NCBI GenBank assembly: GCA_023525715.1
Contig: CM042010.1
Span: forward strand, 66,679,966-66,743,965
DNA length: 64,000 nucleotides
Source of the DNA: Cichorium intybus
Taxonomy: Eukaryota; Streptophyta; Magnoliopsida; Asterales; Asteraceae
Reading direction: 5' to 3'
Each line of letters starts with the position of its first letter. Positions within the stretch are counted from its first letter, which is position 1. Both the position numbers and the translations under genes were made by a program. Shown here piece by piece: positions 20,831 to 32,389 of the stretch. Below the pieces are notes generated by a model that saw only the letters and a list, made by a program, of their open reading frames with translations, did no database searches and had not been told where the DNA came from.

Positions 20831-23800
20831 ATTGCTTAATATGTACTAACTGTATAATAATATTCTTGGACAAGTACCAACTGTAAAGTCAAATCAGACT
20901 CAGTTAGGTGGACCTCTGGCTTTGGTGGCTAAACGCAAGCTTTCAATGTCAGGTAACTCTCCACAGCAGCTGGCACAATCAGCAACGTACCAACAAACTG
21001 CTATAAACCTGAAGTTACATTCCTACCAACAAGAGTACAGCTCATCAAGAGATAAGCCAACCTACCTATCAACCACCTGTTCAGCAGATTACTTATCTAA
21101 GCTACCATCAACCGTCCTACCAAATGCCTGTTCAAATTCCTCAACCTACTTACCAATCAAATAATCCACTAACCTTCGCCTTACCTGCTCCTTTTGAATC
21201 CTAGTATTCTGAAAACGAGGATGAAGAAGAAGCAGCATATCAACACGAGATTGCACTGATTAGCCAAAAGTTCAACCGTATTCCTGCGTTTAGTCCCAAA
21301 AAGAACTTTCGACCTAACCACCACAGACCTAACTAACAGTCCAGAAATTACAACCAACCTAGAAGTCAGTACAAACCCTCCTCTGAAAACCATTATCTCC
21401 CACCTATCGAAAATCAACAAGTCGAAAAACCTAAAACCGTGGTAGAGCCTGCTGCAAGTCATACCGAATCTAGGGCTCTAGAGAAAAATCAACTGCTGGA
21501 GGATACCTCAGCTTCTGGTTGTTCCTCAATTGTTGACTATACCTCAATTCTTGATGAAGTTCCTTTTCACCTCAACTCGTCAACATCTTCGGCATTTACA
21601 TTAACACTGTTAAGATTCACGGAATGGAAGCTACATCTAGAACCAAGAACTATGCATTTATGGTCAACAAGAGTGGCAATGGTGTGAGCATCGTCGAACA
21701 GGTACGTGATATCTTGAACTCCAATAATATTTATTCTTCTAACTTGGAACCTTTTCTGGAAAGAATTGCTAACACCTGTGCAGATGCACTAGTGGCTTAC
21801 CGGAGAGTGTTGGAAGAAAGAGACGATGGATATGATGAGGTCGTCAAGTTAAAAAGTCGTTTAGAGGATAGGAAATTGAAGTGTGATAAATTAGAAGCGG
21901 ATTTAAAAATAGAACAAACATCAAGGATATGACCAGAAATTCTAATCAAATTTTGTCATCACAATAGGATCTTGCCCGGAGTGATAATGTACGATTGAAT
22001 GAACTTATTGACCGGTTGTATAAAGAAACCAAAATTTTCAAATCTCCTGCTAATTCTAATTCATCTGAAAATACATTCAATTGGGGATGGGCTCGAACAT
22101 CTAAAAATAAAAATTACCCAATACACTCCAAACAAAGTCCATTTTTTGGATATCTGACAAACTTAATAACTGATGATAAAATCGATTCAGACTTAACCCA
22201 GGCCTTGACAAAAACTCAATTTAACCAATCAGAGGTTGAAACCTCGGTTTCAACAAAAGGAGCAAAAATCCCTTTTTCATATTTCTCAGAAACCAACTGT
22301 CAAACTGTTGACACTGTCGAAAATAGTAGATTGTCAACATCATCAGTCCCATTTCTGCCTAGACATTTGACCTTGGTAACAAATGATATTTTGTCAACCT
22401 CCTGTCATCAAAATTCATTTTTCTCAAACTTAAAATGAAACTGTGTTGCTGAAGAGTTCGACCCATGTCAAATAGACATGGAGGACAACTCAAAACAAAA
22501 CGAAGAAAAAGTTGATGAAGAGATTGAAATGGAAAAATGTCCAGAAAGTCAAATTATGGTTAAATCCGATTGCAAAAAGATAACGATCACATGTCCAACT
22601 GCTGATAAAGCACCAAGTATGACTACTGAGTCTTCTGACTTGGTAACCAAGTCATATGTTGATGCCTTACAGCAAAATCTTCCAAAAGAAAATTTTCAAA
22701 AGACATGTGCCTCAAACAAATCAATGACAATAAAAAATGTATCAACATCTCAAAAAGAAAGCAAAACATTAAATGATTCTTTATCTGACTCTTCTTTTCC
22801 AAGAGAGATTTTTCAAAAAGGAAAAGGACAAAATTTAACCAAAAATGGGATAAAACCAACATTAAATAGAAAAGATGTTCGATCACCCAAATCCAATGCT
22901 AGAGAGGAAAAGAAAAATTGTTTCTATATTCAATCTAAGAACCAACTACTTCATAGAAAATCAGACGACATCATCACATACACCATCTCTAAGTCTACCA
23001 CTTCGACAAAGGTCACTTCTGCACAAATCAATGATTCTTACAAATTGTCACACAAAAGCACACTTTGAGCACCCAGGGTAAACTGTCATGCTACTGGTCA
23101 AATCCAGTACATGATGGACGATCGCAGAAATTTCCATAATACCTTAAGAAATAACTTCGTTTACTATAGACAAACCACAAACTGTCTGGACATTCCCAAA
23201 ATAGTGAACGTTGAGAAAACAGCAAAGTCTGTTATTCCAACATCTGTGAATCATGAATTTGAGCGTAAAAAGTCAAACTCACCAGCAAAACCATCATCTC
23301 AACAAGATTTTTCAAAAGATTTCAAAAATTCTAATTCACCTAAAAATAAATTATCTCAACAAAATGTTTTCGTATCTAAACATGTTCCTCAAAACATTTC
23401 TCAAGGTTCTTCTTCAACAAGAAAGGTATTACATAAAGTAAAGAATCCAATATTTCAAAACCGAAAAGTTAATGAAAAATATACAAACGTCGGAGCAAAT
23501 CATCAAAATGACATCCAACAACAACATTTTTCTCAAAAACCATCTGTCACAAGAATTTAAAAACGTGATCAAAACTCAATCTGTTGCAAGTGCTGTAAAC
23601 CAATTTCAAATTCATACACAACAACACTTTCAAATTCCCAACCGAAAACAACTTTCAAACACTCAAAAATAAATAAAAACCTTCCTAAAATTGTGACAAA
23701 GAAAATAGTACAAAGATAGGTAGTCAAAGTACCATCTTCTGCATTTCTAGCTCCAAAATCATTGATTCATGACACAGAAGTTGAAACTTCAGTTAATGAT

Positions 23801-23892
23801 AGGATCACTAAAAACACCCAGAAATCATCCTCTGTCAAGTTTGGAAAATCAAATGGCCCCAAGCAAGTGTGGGTGCCAAAATTAACCCTCTG
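20831..23892 (+). pseudogene. long hydrophilic gag extension of the Sirevirus-like element
   Basis: Several open pieces in different frames: 21624-21932 (ERDDGYDEVVKLKSRLEDRK, coiled-coil-like), 21995-22438, 22478-23068 and 23111-23560. They are rich in Lys, Ser, Asn and Gln with few hydrophobic residues, and end at about 23892 with KSNGPKQVWVPKL just before protease. Such linkers of low complexity with coiled coils are described for Sirevirus gag. No zinc knuckle was found where one would be expected. Exact dynein light chain motifs (TQT type) are not evident. This should not be read as several small genes. Confidence 0.6.
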
Positions 23893-23921
23893 ACTTGCAG
23901 GCGTCATGTGAGGAGGAACAT

Positions 23922-24055
23922 GATGACGATTGGTTGATTGAAAGTGCCTGTTCCATGCATATGACTGGAAGACTGGAATTTCTGAGAGATTATCGGCCGA
24001 TCAACAATGGAGGATTTATCACTTTTGGGAATGATGAAAATAGGATCACCAAAGG
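23922..24055 (+). pseudogene. copia protease N-terminal fragment, active site lost
   Basis: The translation DDDWLIESACSMHMTGRLEF aligns with the copia protease signature (W-x-x-D-S-G-C-S-x-H-M-T-G). Asp is replaced by Glu and Gly by Ala, so the catalytic triplet is lost. Similarity ends after ITFGNDENRITKG near 24055, where unrelated sequence starts. Confidence 0.75.
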
Positions 24056-24289
24056 TTAGGTTTTTTATCCAATATACGATGGTATAAGGAGGTATGTTGT
24101 ATGATTCAATCTAAAAAGGTGTTCCTTTTTTATACTTGACACAAAGAAACCATCGGGAAACATGGAAGAGGCATATAGAACTATGCCATTTGTATTTGTA
24201 AGACTTGATTCAATATAACTCAATTTTATGCTTAAATAGTATGTTAAAGTAATGAATATGTATTTATTCAACATTATGAAACATTCTTT

Positions 24290-24653
24290 TTTCTGCAATT
24301 ACCTAGCAACAACTAATCATGCTAAAGAACCCGTATTAAGGAAGAAAAAGCCGGAAATGTTCTCACTCAAATGTCAAACAGAATCATACACAAGGCATTC
24401 GGGGGTGATGCTGCTGAGATTCATGGAATCATATATGGAGGAGACACATAAAGGTTATAATTGTGGTTTGGAAGAAGAAGGAAAGCGGCAAACAATACTT
24501 CTCAATCGTTTAAGATACAAGTTTCTTACAAAATTACTTATGTCAGATCTGAATGAAAAACGAAGTGATGTGTATGGTGTAATTGCTAATTTTGGACAAC
24601 TAAGCAAGGAAGAGAAGAAGAAGAGAGCGGAAGACATGGTGAAACAATGGTGA
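24290..24653 (+). pseudogene. Ulp1-like (C48) peptidase C-terminal fragment, transposon type
   Basis: The open stretch continues from 24252 but only the last 110 residues are recognisable: SGVMLLRFMESYMEE resembles the D-C-G-V-F-x-x-R-x-M-E segment around the catalytic Cys of Ulp1/SENP-like peptidases. LLNRLRYKFLTKLLMSDLNEKR resembles the helix that follows in plant transposon-borne versions. The Cys position is Ser, so it should be inactive. Such domains occur in plant CACTA and Mutator-like (Kaonashi) elements. No terminal repeats were found around it. Confidence 0.5.
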
Positions 24654-25127
24654 ATGAGAGAATATGATTTGTTCGAGTATTTACTTTCTAAAACATCTTA
24701 GTCTAGTTTTTCATAAATATATTGGTTTTTGGTATTCATATACTACTGCTTATTAATCATTTGGAAACGATTTTTCATAAACAGTTGTTGGTACTATGGT
24801 ATTTTTTTAATATAAATTATTACAAAACTACAAATGTTCCATGCAAATGCTGACACACATGTGTCATTAATAGAATACTACTTTAAAGAGTAACATGTTT
24901 ATACATAACATATTATATTCATATTCATGAAGCAAGCATAAATTCGATAGTGTTCAACACATTCAAAATACTCAAATACTATAATCACAAAATCACAAAA
25001 TTTTTTGTTGCATAACAACAACTTTTATAATATAAAGGGTCACAATATTTAGTTAACATATTATAATCAAAACATAGAACTAACCATAAAATACGATAAT
25101 ATTCAACCAAACATATATTCCAAAAGC

Positions 25128-25129
<2 letters not shown>
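24654..25129. other. AT-rich spacer
   Basis: I see no gene, repeat or conserved motif between the Ulp1-like fragment and the microsatellite. Confidence 0.5.
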
Positions 25130-25197
<68 letters not shown>

Positions 25198-25243
25198 TGT
25201 ATGTATGTATGTATGTATGTATGTATGTATGTATGTATGTATG

Positions 25244-25336
<93 letters not shown>
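25130..25336. repeat. compound microsatellite (AT)n(GTAT)n(AT)n(CATA)n
   Basis: AT units at 25130-25170, about twenty GTAT units to 25250, AT again to 25300, then ACAT units to 25336. The GTAT and ACAT parts are complementary, so the tract can form a hairpin with the AT block as loop. Open frames here ([13 protein letters not shown]) are artefacts. Confidence 0.97.
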
Positions 25337-25337
<1 letters not shown>

Positions 25338-25552
25338 GGTTCTTGTGAGATCTTAAAAAACCCTGAGATCTCGAGAACCAAATCTATATGGTTGGATCAA
25401 AAAATTGAATGGCATAGATCAATAGTGACATAATTGTAATTAAAATCAAATTTAAGGACATAATAGGCTTTTTAAAAACGAGTACAAGGGTAATTTAGGG
25501 ATTAAATATTTGATCAAATTCCTGGTGATACGCAATCCCTAAAAATCGACAT

Positions 25553-26060
25553 TTTCTCTCTCTCTCTCTCTCTCACTCTCACTCTCACTCTCTCACAAAC
25601 ACTCTCTCTCACTCTTTCTTTCTCTCACCTCCCACTCCATCTTACAACGCCATTTTCTCTAGTTAACCTTCTCTTTCAGTGATGAAATCGATAACGAGAG
25701 GAGACCTTCACCACCGCAATTGCAGATCCTACATCGAGATCTCTGGCCTTCGTTAACCTTCTCTTTCGTCTCCTTGCTTCGCCGTCTTCTGCCTCCTTCG
25801 ACGAATCAGACGAATTAGAGCCGCTATTGGCGGCGGTAATGGGTTACCGGTGGCTGGATGAGCGGGATCGGTGCAGATCAACATGAATTCTCCGATCTAC
25901 GGTGACACCAATTCAAGAAGGAGTCAGGGTCGACTAATCGCACCTGCCCCCTCCACTACGATGCCGTCTGCAGTCACTGCATCCGCCTGCTTCTTTGCCG
26001 TCTCATGCCCCTGCCCCTTCCAGAGAACTGCAAACCCAGTGAACGTGTAGACATGTTTTC
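25553..26060 (+). other. gene-like block inside the TA-flanked element
   Basis: A (CT)n run to about 25630 is followed by more GC-rich sequence (about 25680-26060) with CG dinucleotides and words of 5'-UTR or first-exon type. It contrasts with the AT-rich surroundings. No frame longer than about 60 codons and no domain were recognised. It may be a captured promoter or first exon. Confidence 0.35.
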
Positions 26061-26548
26061 TAAAAAAAAAAAGGAAATCTTTCTTTTTGGTATTACCCGC
26101 TTTCATTCCCTAAAAGCTTTGTTGACCCAAAACAAAAATCATGTGGTGTTGGAAACCATTAAAGATGAACGATTCTGTTATTGTGATTTATGATGCGAAT
26201 TGGAAACCATTGAAGATTAAATGTAATCGTTTGCAGTCCCTCCATCAATGCTTTTTCTTAAAAAGTTAATTAGGGATTTGTGTTGTGTGATGGGTTTTAC
26301 AATATTTCCATGGATCATGCCTCTTATTGTTCTCGGATTTTGTTTCAGCTTGCAACTTATCTTCGATTATGATATTTCTCAATGACTATTTCAAAATTAG
26401 GTCACTTCTATGTTGGTCAATAACCAAAACTGCAGTCAAGCGTAAGACCGTTTTGGTTATAAGTTGATATCAATGGGACAAAAGTTGCTATTTTATTTTT
26501 TGGCTTACTCGAAAATGTGGTGCATGTCCCGTGTGCATATGTGCATAT

Positions 26549-26658
26549 ACATATTTGCATATATGCATAAACGTATGTGCATATGTGCATACACGTATGT
26601 GCATATATGCATACAGGTATGTGCATATATGCATATACGTATGTGCGTATGTGCATAT
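26549..26658. repeat. 22 bp minisatellite, five units
   Basis: Units start at 26549, 26571, 26593, 26615 and 26637, each 22 bp with a core of GTATGTGCATATATGCATA. Alternating purine-pyrimidine sequence (GTGCATAT) continues to about 26745 and again at 26872-27015. Confidence 0.85.
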
Positions 26659-26751
26659 GTGATAATTTGTTTATATTCATATTTGTGCATAGACGTATAA
26701 TTGCATATGTTCATCTAATGACATGTGCATATATGCATATATGCATAATGC

Positions 26752-26878
<127 letters not shown>

Positions 26879-27640
26879 TCAATACATATGTGCATGTGTG
26901 TATAAGTGTGTGTATATTTGCATTTTTGAAAATGTACATATGTGCATAAGTGTGTGCATATTTGCATATATGCATACACATATGTGCCCATGTGCATATG
27001 CGTATATGCATGTAAGTATCTTTTTTTTAATATTTTTAATATGCGTTTTTATTATTGTTATTACATGTTTAAAAATATATAGAGCAAATTGAAGAAGTGA
27101 AAATGATGAAACGAAGAAACAAGATAGTCAATGAATAAACAATGAAGATATCAAGATATTAGTAATTTTTGTTGTTTTTTGTTTTTTCTATATATGTATT
27201 GTTCAAAACAATTTTAAATTATTGTTTTTAATAAAGTGATTTGTTTATTATTTGTATTCAACTATTTATACATAATAATATGTTTCCATAAATTTTGAAA
27301 AATATGCATATATGCATCCGGTTGCAAATACATGACCGCATATGTTTTTCTAAATCCAAATATGATTTTTATTGAATTTAAAATTTTTATGTTTTTTTCA
27401 AATTTAAAAAATTCTCATATTTAAAAAAAACGAAAATCATAAAGTTTTTTAAATTTTAAATTTGAATTTGATTATGCTTATTTTTAGGAATTGATATTAT
27501 GTTGCCAAAAATAAAAAATAATAAAAATTAAATTAGATTTATAAAATGACGATCAAGCCCTTTTTGATTTGGATAAGGATCTAATGGATGTTATGAAGTT
27601 CTCAAGATCTCATGAATTTTTGAGATCCTAAAAAAACCTA

Positions 27641-27794
<154 letters not shown>

Positions 27795-27868
27795 TACTTA
27801 AACAAAAGATAATGACGTTAGTTTTTAATAATATCCTGCAAAATTTTAACCTGATCTTAAAAGGTTAA

Positions 27869-28192
27869 TCAGATCTTCTCCATCTGTTGATGAATATATT
27901 CACAAACTTCGACTTCTTTTTCAATAGACTCAAGGTGAGAAGAGTAGTAGTCACTTGGAAACCAAGGTTTGCGAAGTTCATGATTCGCCAGCAGGACGGA
28001 TCTATACCTATCTCTTGCTTCTATATGGCATTGAATCTTCATCAACTCAATCTTCGTATCAAAAAGCATATTAATTTTTATCTTCGTATACTTTTTTGCA
28101 TATGATGCAACCTCTTTGGCAACGTTTCGCATATCAGCATTTATGGTCTTCGAGTAGTTTTGGAAAAAAGGAGTATTTGTGGAGGTATTCAC
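27869..28192 (-). CDS. hypothetical open frame, 107 codons
   Basis: A polar, lysine- and glutamate-rich frame with text such as NADMRNVAKEVASYAKKY and SHLESIEKEVEVCEYI, likely helical or coiled-coil. No family recognised. It lies between a microsatellite and another small frame on the opposite strand, with no promoter I can support. It may be an exon or remnant of a longer gene; a single chance frame is also possible. Confidence 0.25.
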   Translation of the reverse strand: MNTSTNTPFFQNYSKTINADMRNVAKEVASYAKKYTKIKINMLFDTKIELMKIQCHIEARDRYRSVLLANHELRKPWFPSDYYSSHLESIEKEVEVCEYIHQQMEKI

Positions 28193-28650
28193 TGTGTCGA
28201 TGACTTTCTAGATAAGAATAAGATGCAACATAACATAACATGTATTTATAATAAGAATGTGGAAGGGAGAAAGGCGGATTTGTAAGTAATATTAAATTCC
28301 ATAACAATGAATATCTATGATATATTTTAAATGCAACATTTAATATTGAAACACTCCAAAAAAGTCAATTCAAGGCATGATCATGATAACCGTAAAAGGA
28401 TTACGGCTAGGAATTGCATCCGACGTATTTGATTTAATGGTTGTGAGTAAACAGAACCGTCCCTTATCTAATGCAATTATTAGATGACTTAAATATTCAA
28501 CCCGTACGAAAAGATTATGATAAACCCTAGGAAGTTTCGTCGGCTACATTTGTTGGGTACATCAAACCTCTTATATATGTAGGATTACACGCGAACGGTT
28601 TCCATTATCTCATATACCATATACATCTTACATCTCTAGATAACCGATCT

Positions 28651-28966
28651 ATGGCTTCTTCTTCATCACTTCAAGGAATCAAATCAAGTGTTTTGAAACA
28701 ATAAATACAACAGGAGTTAAGGAAGTACCAAAAAATATTGCATGGGCAGAAAACACATTGAAGCTTTCAAAGAAGAGATTGATGAGCAAGAAGAGATTCT
28801 TGAAAAGATAGCTATCAAGTCCCCAACCGTTGCTACTCAAATGGAGAAGGTAATGCTGACCAGGGTCACTGCCAAAAATTACCAACTCGTTAACTCTCTA
28901 GTTGATCTGTTGAAGCTACTGGTGGATAAGATCGAAGAAAAATGGTCCATCATTTTAGATCATTAG
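28651..28966 (+). CDS. hypothetical small frames (17 and 74 codons)
   Basis: A short frame at 28651-28704 starts MASSSSLQGIK and stops at once. In a different frame, 28742-28966 encodes MGRKHIEAFKEEIDEQEEIL and a leucine-rich helical tail (LVNSLVDLLKLLVDKIEEKW), likely coiled-coil. A TATATAT sequence lies near 28570 and could serve as a TATA box. The two pieces could be parts of one small gene broken by a frameshift. No family recognised. Confidence 0.25.
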
Positions 28967-29449
28967 TTCGATGTATAGAGAATGGGTATTATGGTTAGGG
29001 GTTGATATTTTTGTTTTAATGTTATTTTATTAGTGGTATTTGTCTATTTTTTATTTTTTATATATGAAATATAATATATGCTTATTATGAATGATGTTTA
29101 TCTATGATATTTCACGAGTTCCACAGCCTTAGTTCCTTATTATGAAAGATGTTTATTTATGATATTTCTCGATTTTAGCTTTAGAACAAATGTTGTCTAT
29201 CTATGTGACAATCAAGTAAGAACAAATATATGGTATCTAACTTGTAAGGTATTTTCACTAAGTATAATCTAATATTTATTTTAATTTGGTTGCAACATTA
29301 ATAATTAAAAAGGTCTCACGATAATATTAAAAAATAAACTTCTAACATGACTCAAAAACCTTTTAAAACACTTCATACAAGAATCAAAACTACATTAAAA
29401 TATCAAGAATTGTACACAATAAAAACCTATAACTATAAGTGACCTTTCT
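28967..29449. other. AT-rich spacer
   Basis: Two similar stretches, ATTATGAATGATGTTTATCTATGATATTTC near 29085 and its variant near 29140, form a short tandem duplication. No gene seen. Confidence 0.45.
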
Positions 29450-30211
29450 TTTTAAGAGGACAATTTATGCTATCGTGATATGCATATTGACCACAACAAC
29501 CACATTTCATTTTTTTCCCTTAGAAATCTTGTTAACTAAAACTTCTTTAGAACTTTTCATACATTTTCGAGTTCCATATCTTTTGTTCATGATAATTGAT
29601 GGATTCTCAACTTGAATAATAGTTGCAGATGTTACACCAAGTAAAGCATCAAGCTGAGCACTCTTGTCTCTTGTTATGTACTTCACTCACAATTTCATCA
29701 CCAATAAACCTTCCTCTAATTCTTTCAAAGCCAAAAGAAATTCTTCAACTTTTGAGTTGTTATTGCTAAGATGTTTTAAAGTTTTTTCAACAGAAGAAAA
29801 AATGTGTGTGTAAAATGTACCATGTTCAAATAACATGCATTCACACTTGAAATATTGGTCATCTTTATTATACAACACATGCACAAAAACAATTCAAATA
29901 ATTAATACTAAACGAATACAATAGATAAACAACATCATTCTATGGTACCTTAAATTCCTTATCACTCAATGATACATCGTAATCATCAATGGTGTCTTCA
30001 TCATCAATTTTTTTGTTTCTTCTCAAGAGGACACAAGTCCTTCTCCTCCATTACAATGAATGTGCTGGTTCCATTTAAACTAGTTTTGCCTAGTTGAAAG
30101 CATGACAAAACAGATTCCTTTATTTCCCTTTGTACATCAATGAATATCCTACATGTGTACACCCTAGATGCATGTACTTCAATATTCAATAAAAAAGGTG
30201 TTCTTGGATAT
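29450..30211 (-). pseudogene. FAR1-like (MULE-transposase-derived) gene, 3' part
   Basis: Continues the gene whose 5' part lies at 37562-39803. Minus-strand translation shows TPFLLNIEVHASRVYTCRIF and DVQREIKES, text found after the transposase domain in FAR1-family proteins. A degenerate SWIM-type zinc finger follows (CECMLFEHGTFYTHIF, where the usual second cysteine pair has lost a Cys to Tyr). The tail has a knuckle-like CGCCGQYAYHDSINC near 29490. FAR1/FRS proteins are transcription factors or transposases with this order. Element A is inserted exactly at 30216/30217 with a GTATC duplication. Stops at several points show a pseudogene. Confidence 0.75.
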
Positions 30212-30216
30212 GTATC
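30212..30216. repeat. target-site duplication GTATC of element A
   Basis: GTATC abuts the left LTR. The same 5 bp follow the right LTR at 37557-37561. Confidence 0.93.
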
Positions 30217-30981
30217 TGAAGGGTTTTCTACCAAACAATGAACAAATAATTCTTATGGTTCACATGCAACCCTATAAAGATCTATGTTTTCTTCTATGAA
30301 GATATCAACTAAAAGCCTAAGGCCAATAATAATTTCTAAAGATCAAATTAAGAATAACCAACCTTTTGATCTTGTTCTTAAAGCTAGCAGCAAAATGATC
30401 CTGCCTCAAATGCAAGTCACACCCAAGCAATGGAGAAGATGATCCAGCAGAGTAACATAGAGAGAGAGGAGGCGTGAATTATGAGGAGCCAGAGGGTTCC
30501 TTTTATAGCCTCCAAGGGTTACACCTGAAACCCTAAGGAGCCTCCAAGTGGGCAAGCCTGTTGACCACTTGGACCAGATCCCTAAACCCTAATTAGGGTT
30601 TTTGCCAACCCTAGAGAAGCCTCCAATGGTGGCACCACTTTTGGCCCCTGGACTTCTCTTTGCCAGTTATTCAACTATTGAATAAATACAAACCAGTCCA
30701 CACACTTTTAATTAATTAGTTTAATCACTAAATTAAATCCAATTAATTCTAGATTAAATATTAATTAATTATTATAGTTTCTAATTAATATATTAACACT
30801 TAGATATATTAATAAACTATTTATTTATTTCTATTGATTTATTAAACAATTAATAAATCAACCTTTCTCTCTATTGGACTCTACATCTATCCTCCAGCTA
30901 TGAGGGCAACCCAAATGGACTTTGGTTCAATTAACAAGATAAATACAATTGTAAGTCACGACTTAGACACTTAATCCAACA
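30217..30981 (-). repeat. 3' LTR of element A (765 bp)
   Basis: Bounded by TGAAGGG and CCAACA. It carries a minus-strand TATAAAA near 30502 and an 18 bp palindromic telo-box (30584-30601). It is about 80 bp longer than the right LTR, which lost the segment after AAGAATAACCAAC. Confidence 0.93.
30584..30601. promoter_or_regulatory. palindromic telo-box in the element A LTR
   Basis: AAACCCTAATTAGGGTTT is a perfect palindrome of two plant telo-boxes (AAACCCTA). The identical 18 bp lie at 37159-37176 in the other LTR. Telo-boxes are bound by TRB-type proteins in plants; a role here is inferred only. Confidence 0.55.
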
Positions 30982-30992
30982 GTCTCCCACTT
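30982..30992 (-). other. polypurine tract of element A
   Basis: Minus-strand AAGTGGGAGAC, directly before the 3' LTR. Confidence 0.85.
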
Positions 30993-32389
30993 GGATAAGT
31001 CTATGACTTTAATTGTTTGTTTACCTTCTGGTTAATATCAGTTTCCCAGAAACTGTCCTGAACTCTGACCTAGTCAGTTCTGTCCAAAGATAAGTGATCA
31101 TATGATCCTTCATCCAACAAGATATTTTCAGACACGAGACATGGATTGAGATCAATCTCTGTCCGATACTCTGTTTCCCGATTTTCGATTCTGCTTATGA
31201 CTTTCGGACTTCTAATTGAACACATCAATTTAGTCCAGGCTAGCCAGCACTTTAGTCAACTTCAAAATCATCGAGAGGCCTACAGATATCTGTTTCCCAT
31301 CAGGGTTAAGGAACGAATAAGCTTTGACTCATATGCTTGTGTATTTTACTTATCAAAATCGTACACAACAATGTGTTTTATAACATCGAGTTACCGATGC
31401 GTTTACGTACTATCAATGCACAACTGACTCTTAAATTTCAACTCATATGTCTCAGTTTCAAGATCATACGATATTATCATCTCAACATTGCTCGTGATGT
31501 AATCCATGAAGTAATCTATTGAGCGCGGGTTTATCCAATACTCAAATCTCTATTTCTAAGTACTCGTGAACGTTGTAGCAGTCTTACTGCAATGTCTAAC
31601 TCCTTAGACAATCTACAAACCAATTCACGACAGTCTTCGTTCATACTTACTCTCGAAAAGTATGAGCGACTGTGGACTTTTGAATAATCAAATTATTCAG
31701 GAAGTGAAACATGCAAAGATGAAACTAAAATATGACTGGTAGCTACTCTTGCTAATTACCAAGTCTCCACTAGGTAATCACCAAGTCGGATTCTTCATAA
31801 ACTATTATCGGTTTCTAGATTCCTATTAAACTTCTTAATTCATGTTATGTATCTATGTCTCTATGACCTTTCACTCTTTCTATGTATCCAAATGTCTCAC
31901 ATTGATACACTTTATCTAATCGGACATACATCCGATGATATCTCAATTTAGTCATATACTGTCATTCTCACATACATCTCCATTCTGTGTACTGTGACTT
32001 TCCATGGTTCTTGGGATCTTTAGTCCACATGACTACATCCTAAGACTATTTCGAGGTGTTACGATGTGCCGGTGACCTACACGCGCTCCATCAGAATTCC
32101 AACAAAACTCTTTAACCATTAAGTCCTTTTACTTATTTTGAAAACTTTTTCAAATTACTATCAACATTCACCCCGATCATTTTTAATGATTTCTCACGTA
32201 TGCACTGAATCCATTAAGTACTCCCAGCCAGGTCATATCCTGAATCTGACTCACTATGCTATAAGCATTAAGTCATCAGGACATGACACTTCTGATCGAT
32301 CCAAGAAGCTCGTGGAATTCGATCTAGTCCAAACTCCTTTGGAATCTTAGAATTACTTACAATCCCAGTGTCATGACCTTTAATAACTG

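Larger units (their letters stand above)
19171..24055 (+). mobile_element. decayed Ty1/copia element, Sirevirus-like, 3' truncated
   Basis: Plus strand. It has an LTR remnant with TATAAAAG, a primer site at 19641-19652, gag-like sequence, an unusually long hydrophilic gag extension of about 900 codons in broken frames, then a protease start. It stops at about 24055, so integrase, RT and the 3' LTR are missing. A long gag extension with coiled-coil and hydrophilic sequence before protease is known for Sireviruses and is the basis of the assignment. Many stops show an old copy. Confidence 0.65.

Noticed and set aside
22623..22886. Minus-strand frame with hydrophobic residues opposite the Sirevirus-like extension
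   Set aside because: Antisense shadow of the A-rich coding strand (F/L-rich translation of K/S-rich sequence).
25080..25433. Open frames of the type [14 protein letters not shown] and HTYIHTYI on both strands
   Set aside because: They translate (TA)n and (GTAT)n microsatellites; the same applies near 26577-27092, 27591-27791, 37906-38103, 47659-47937, 52747-53032 and 56155-56367.
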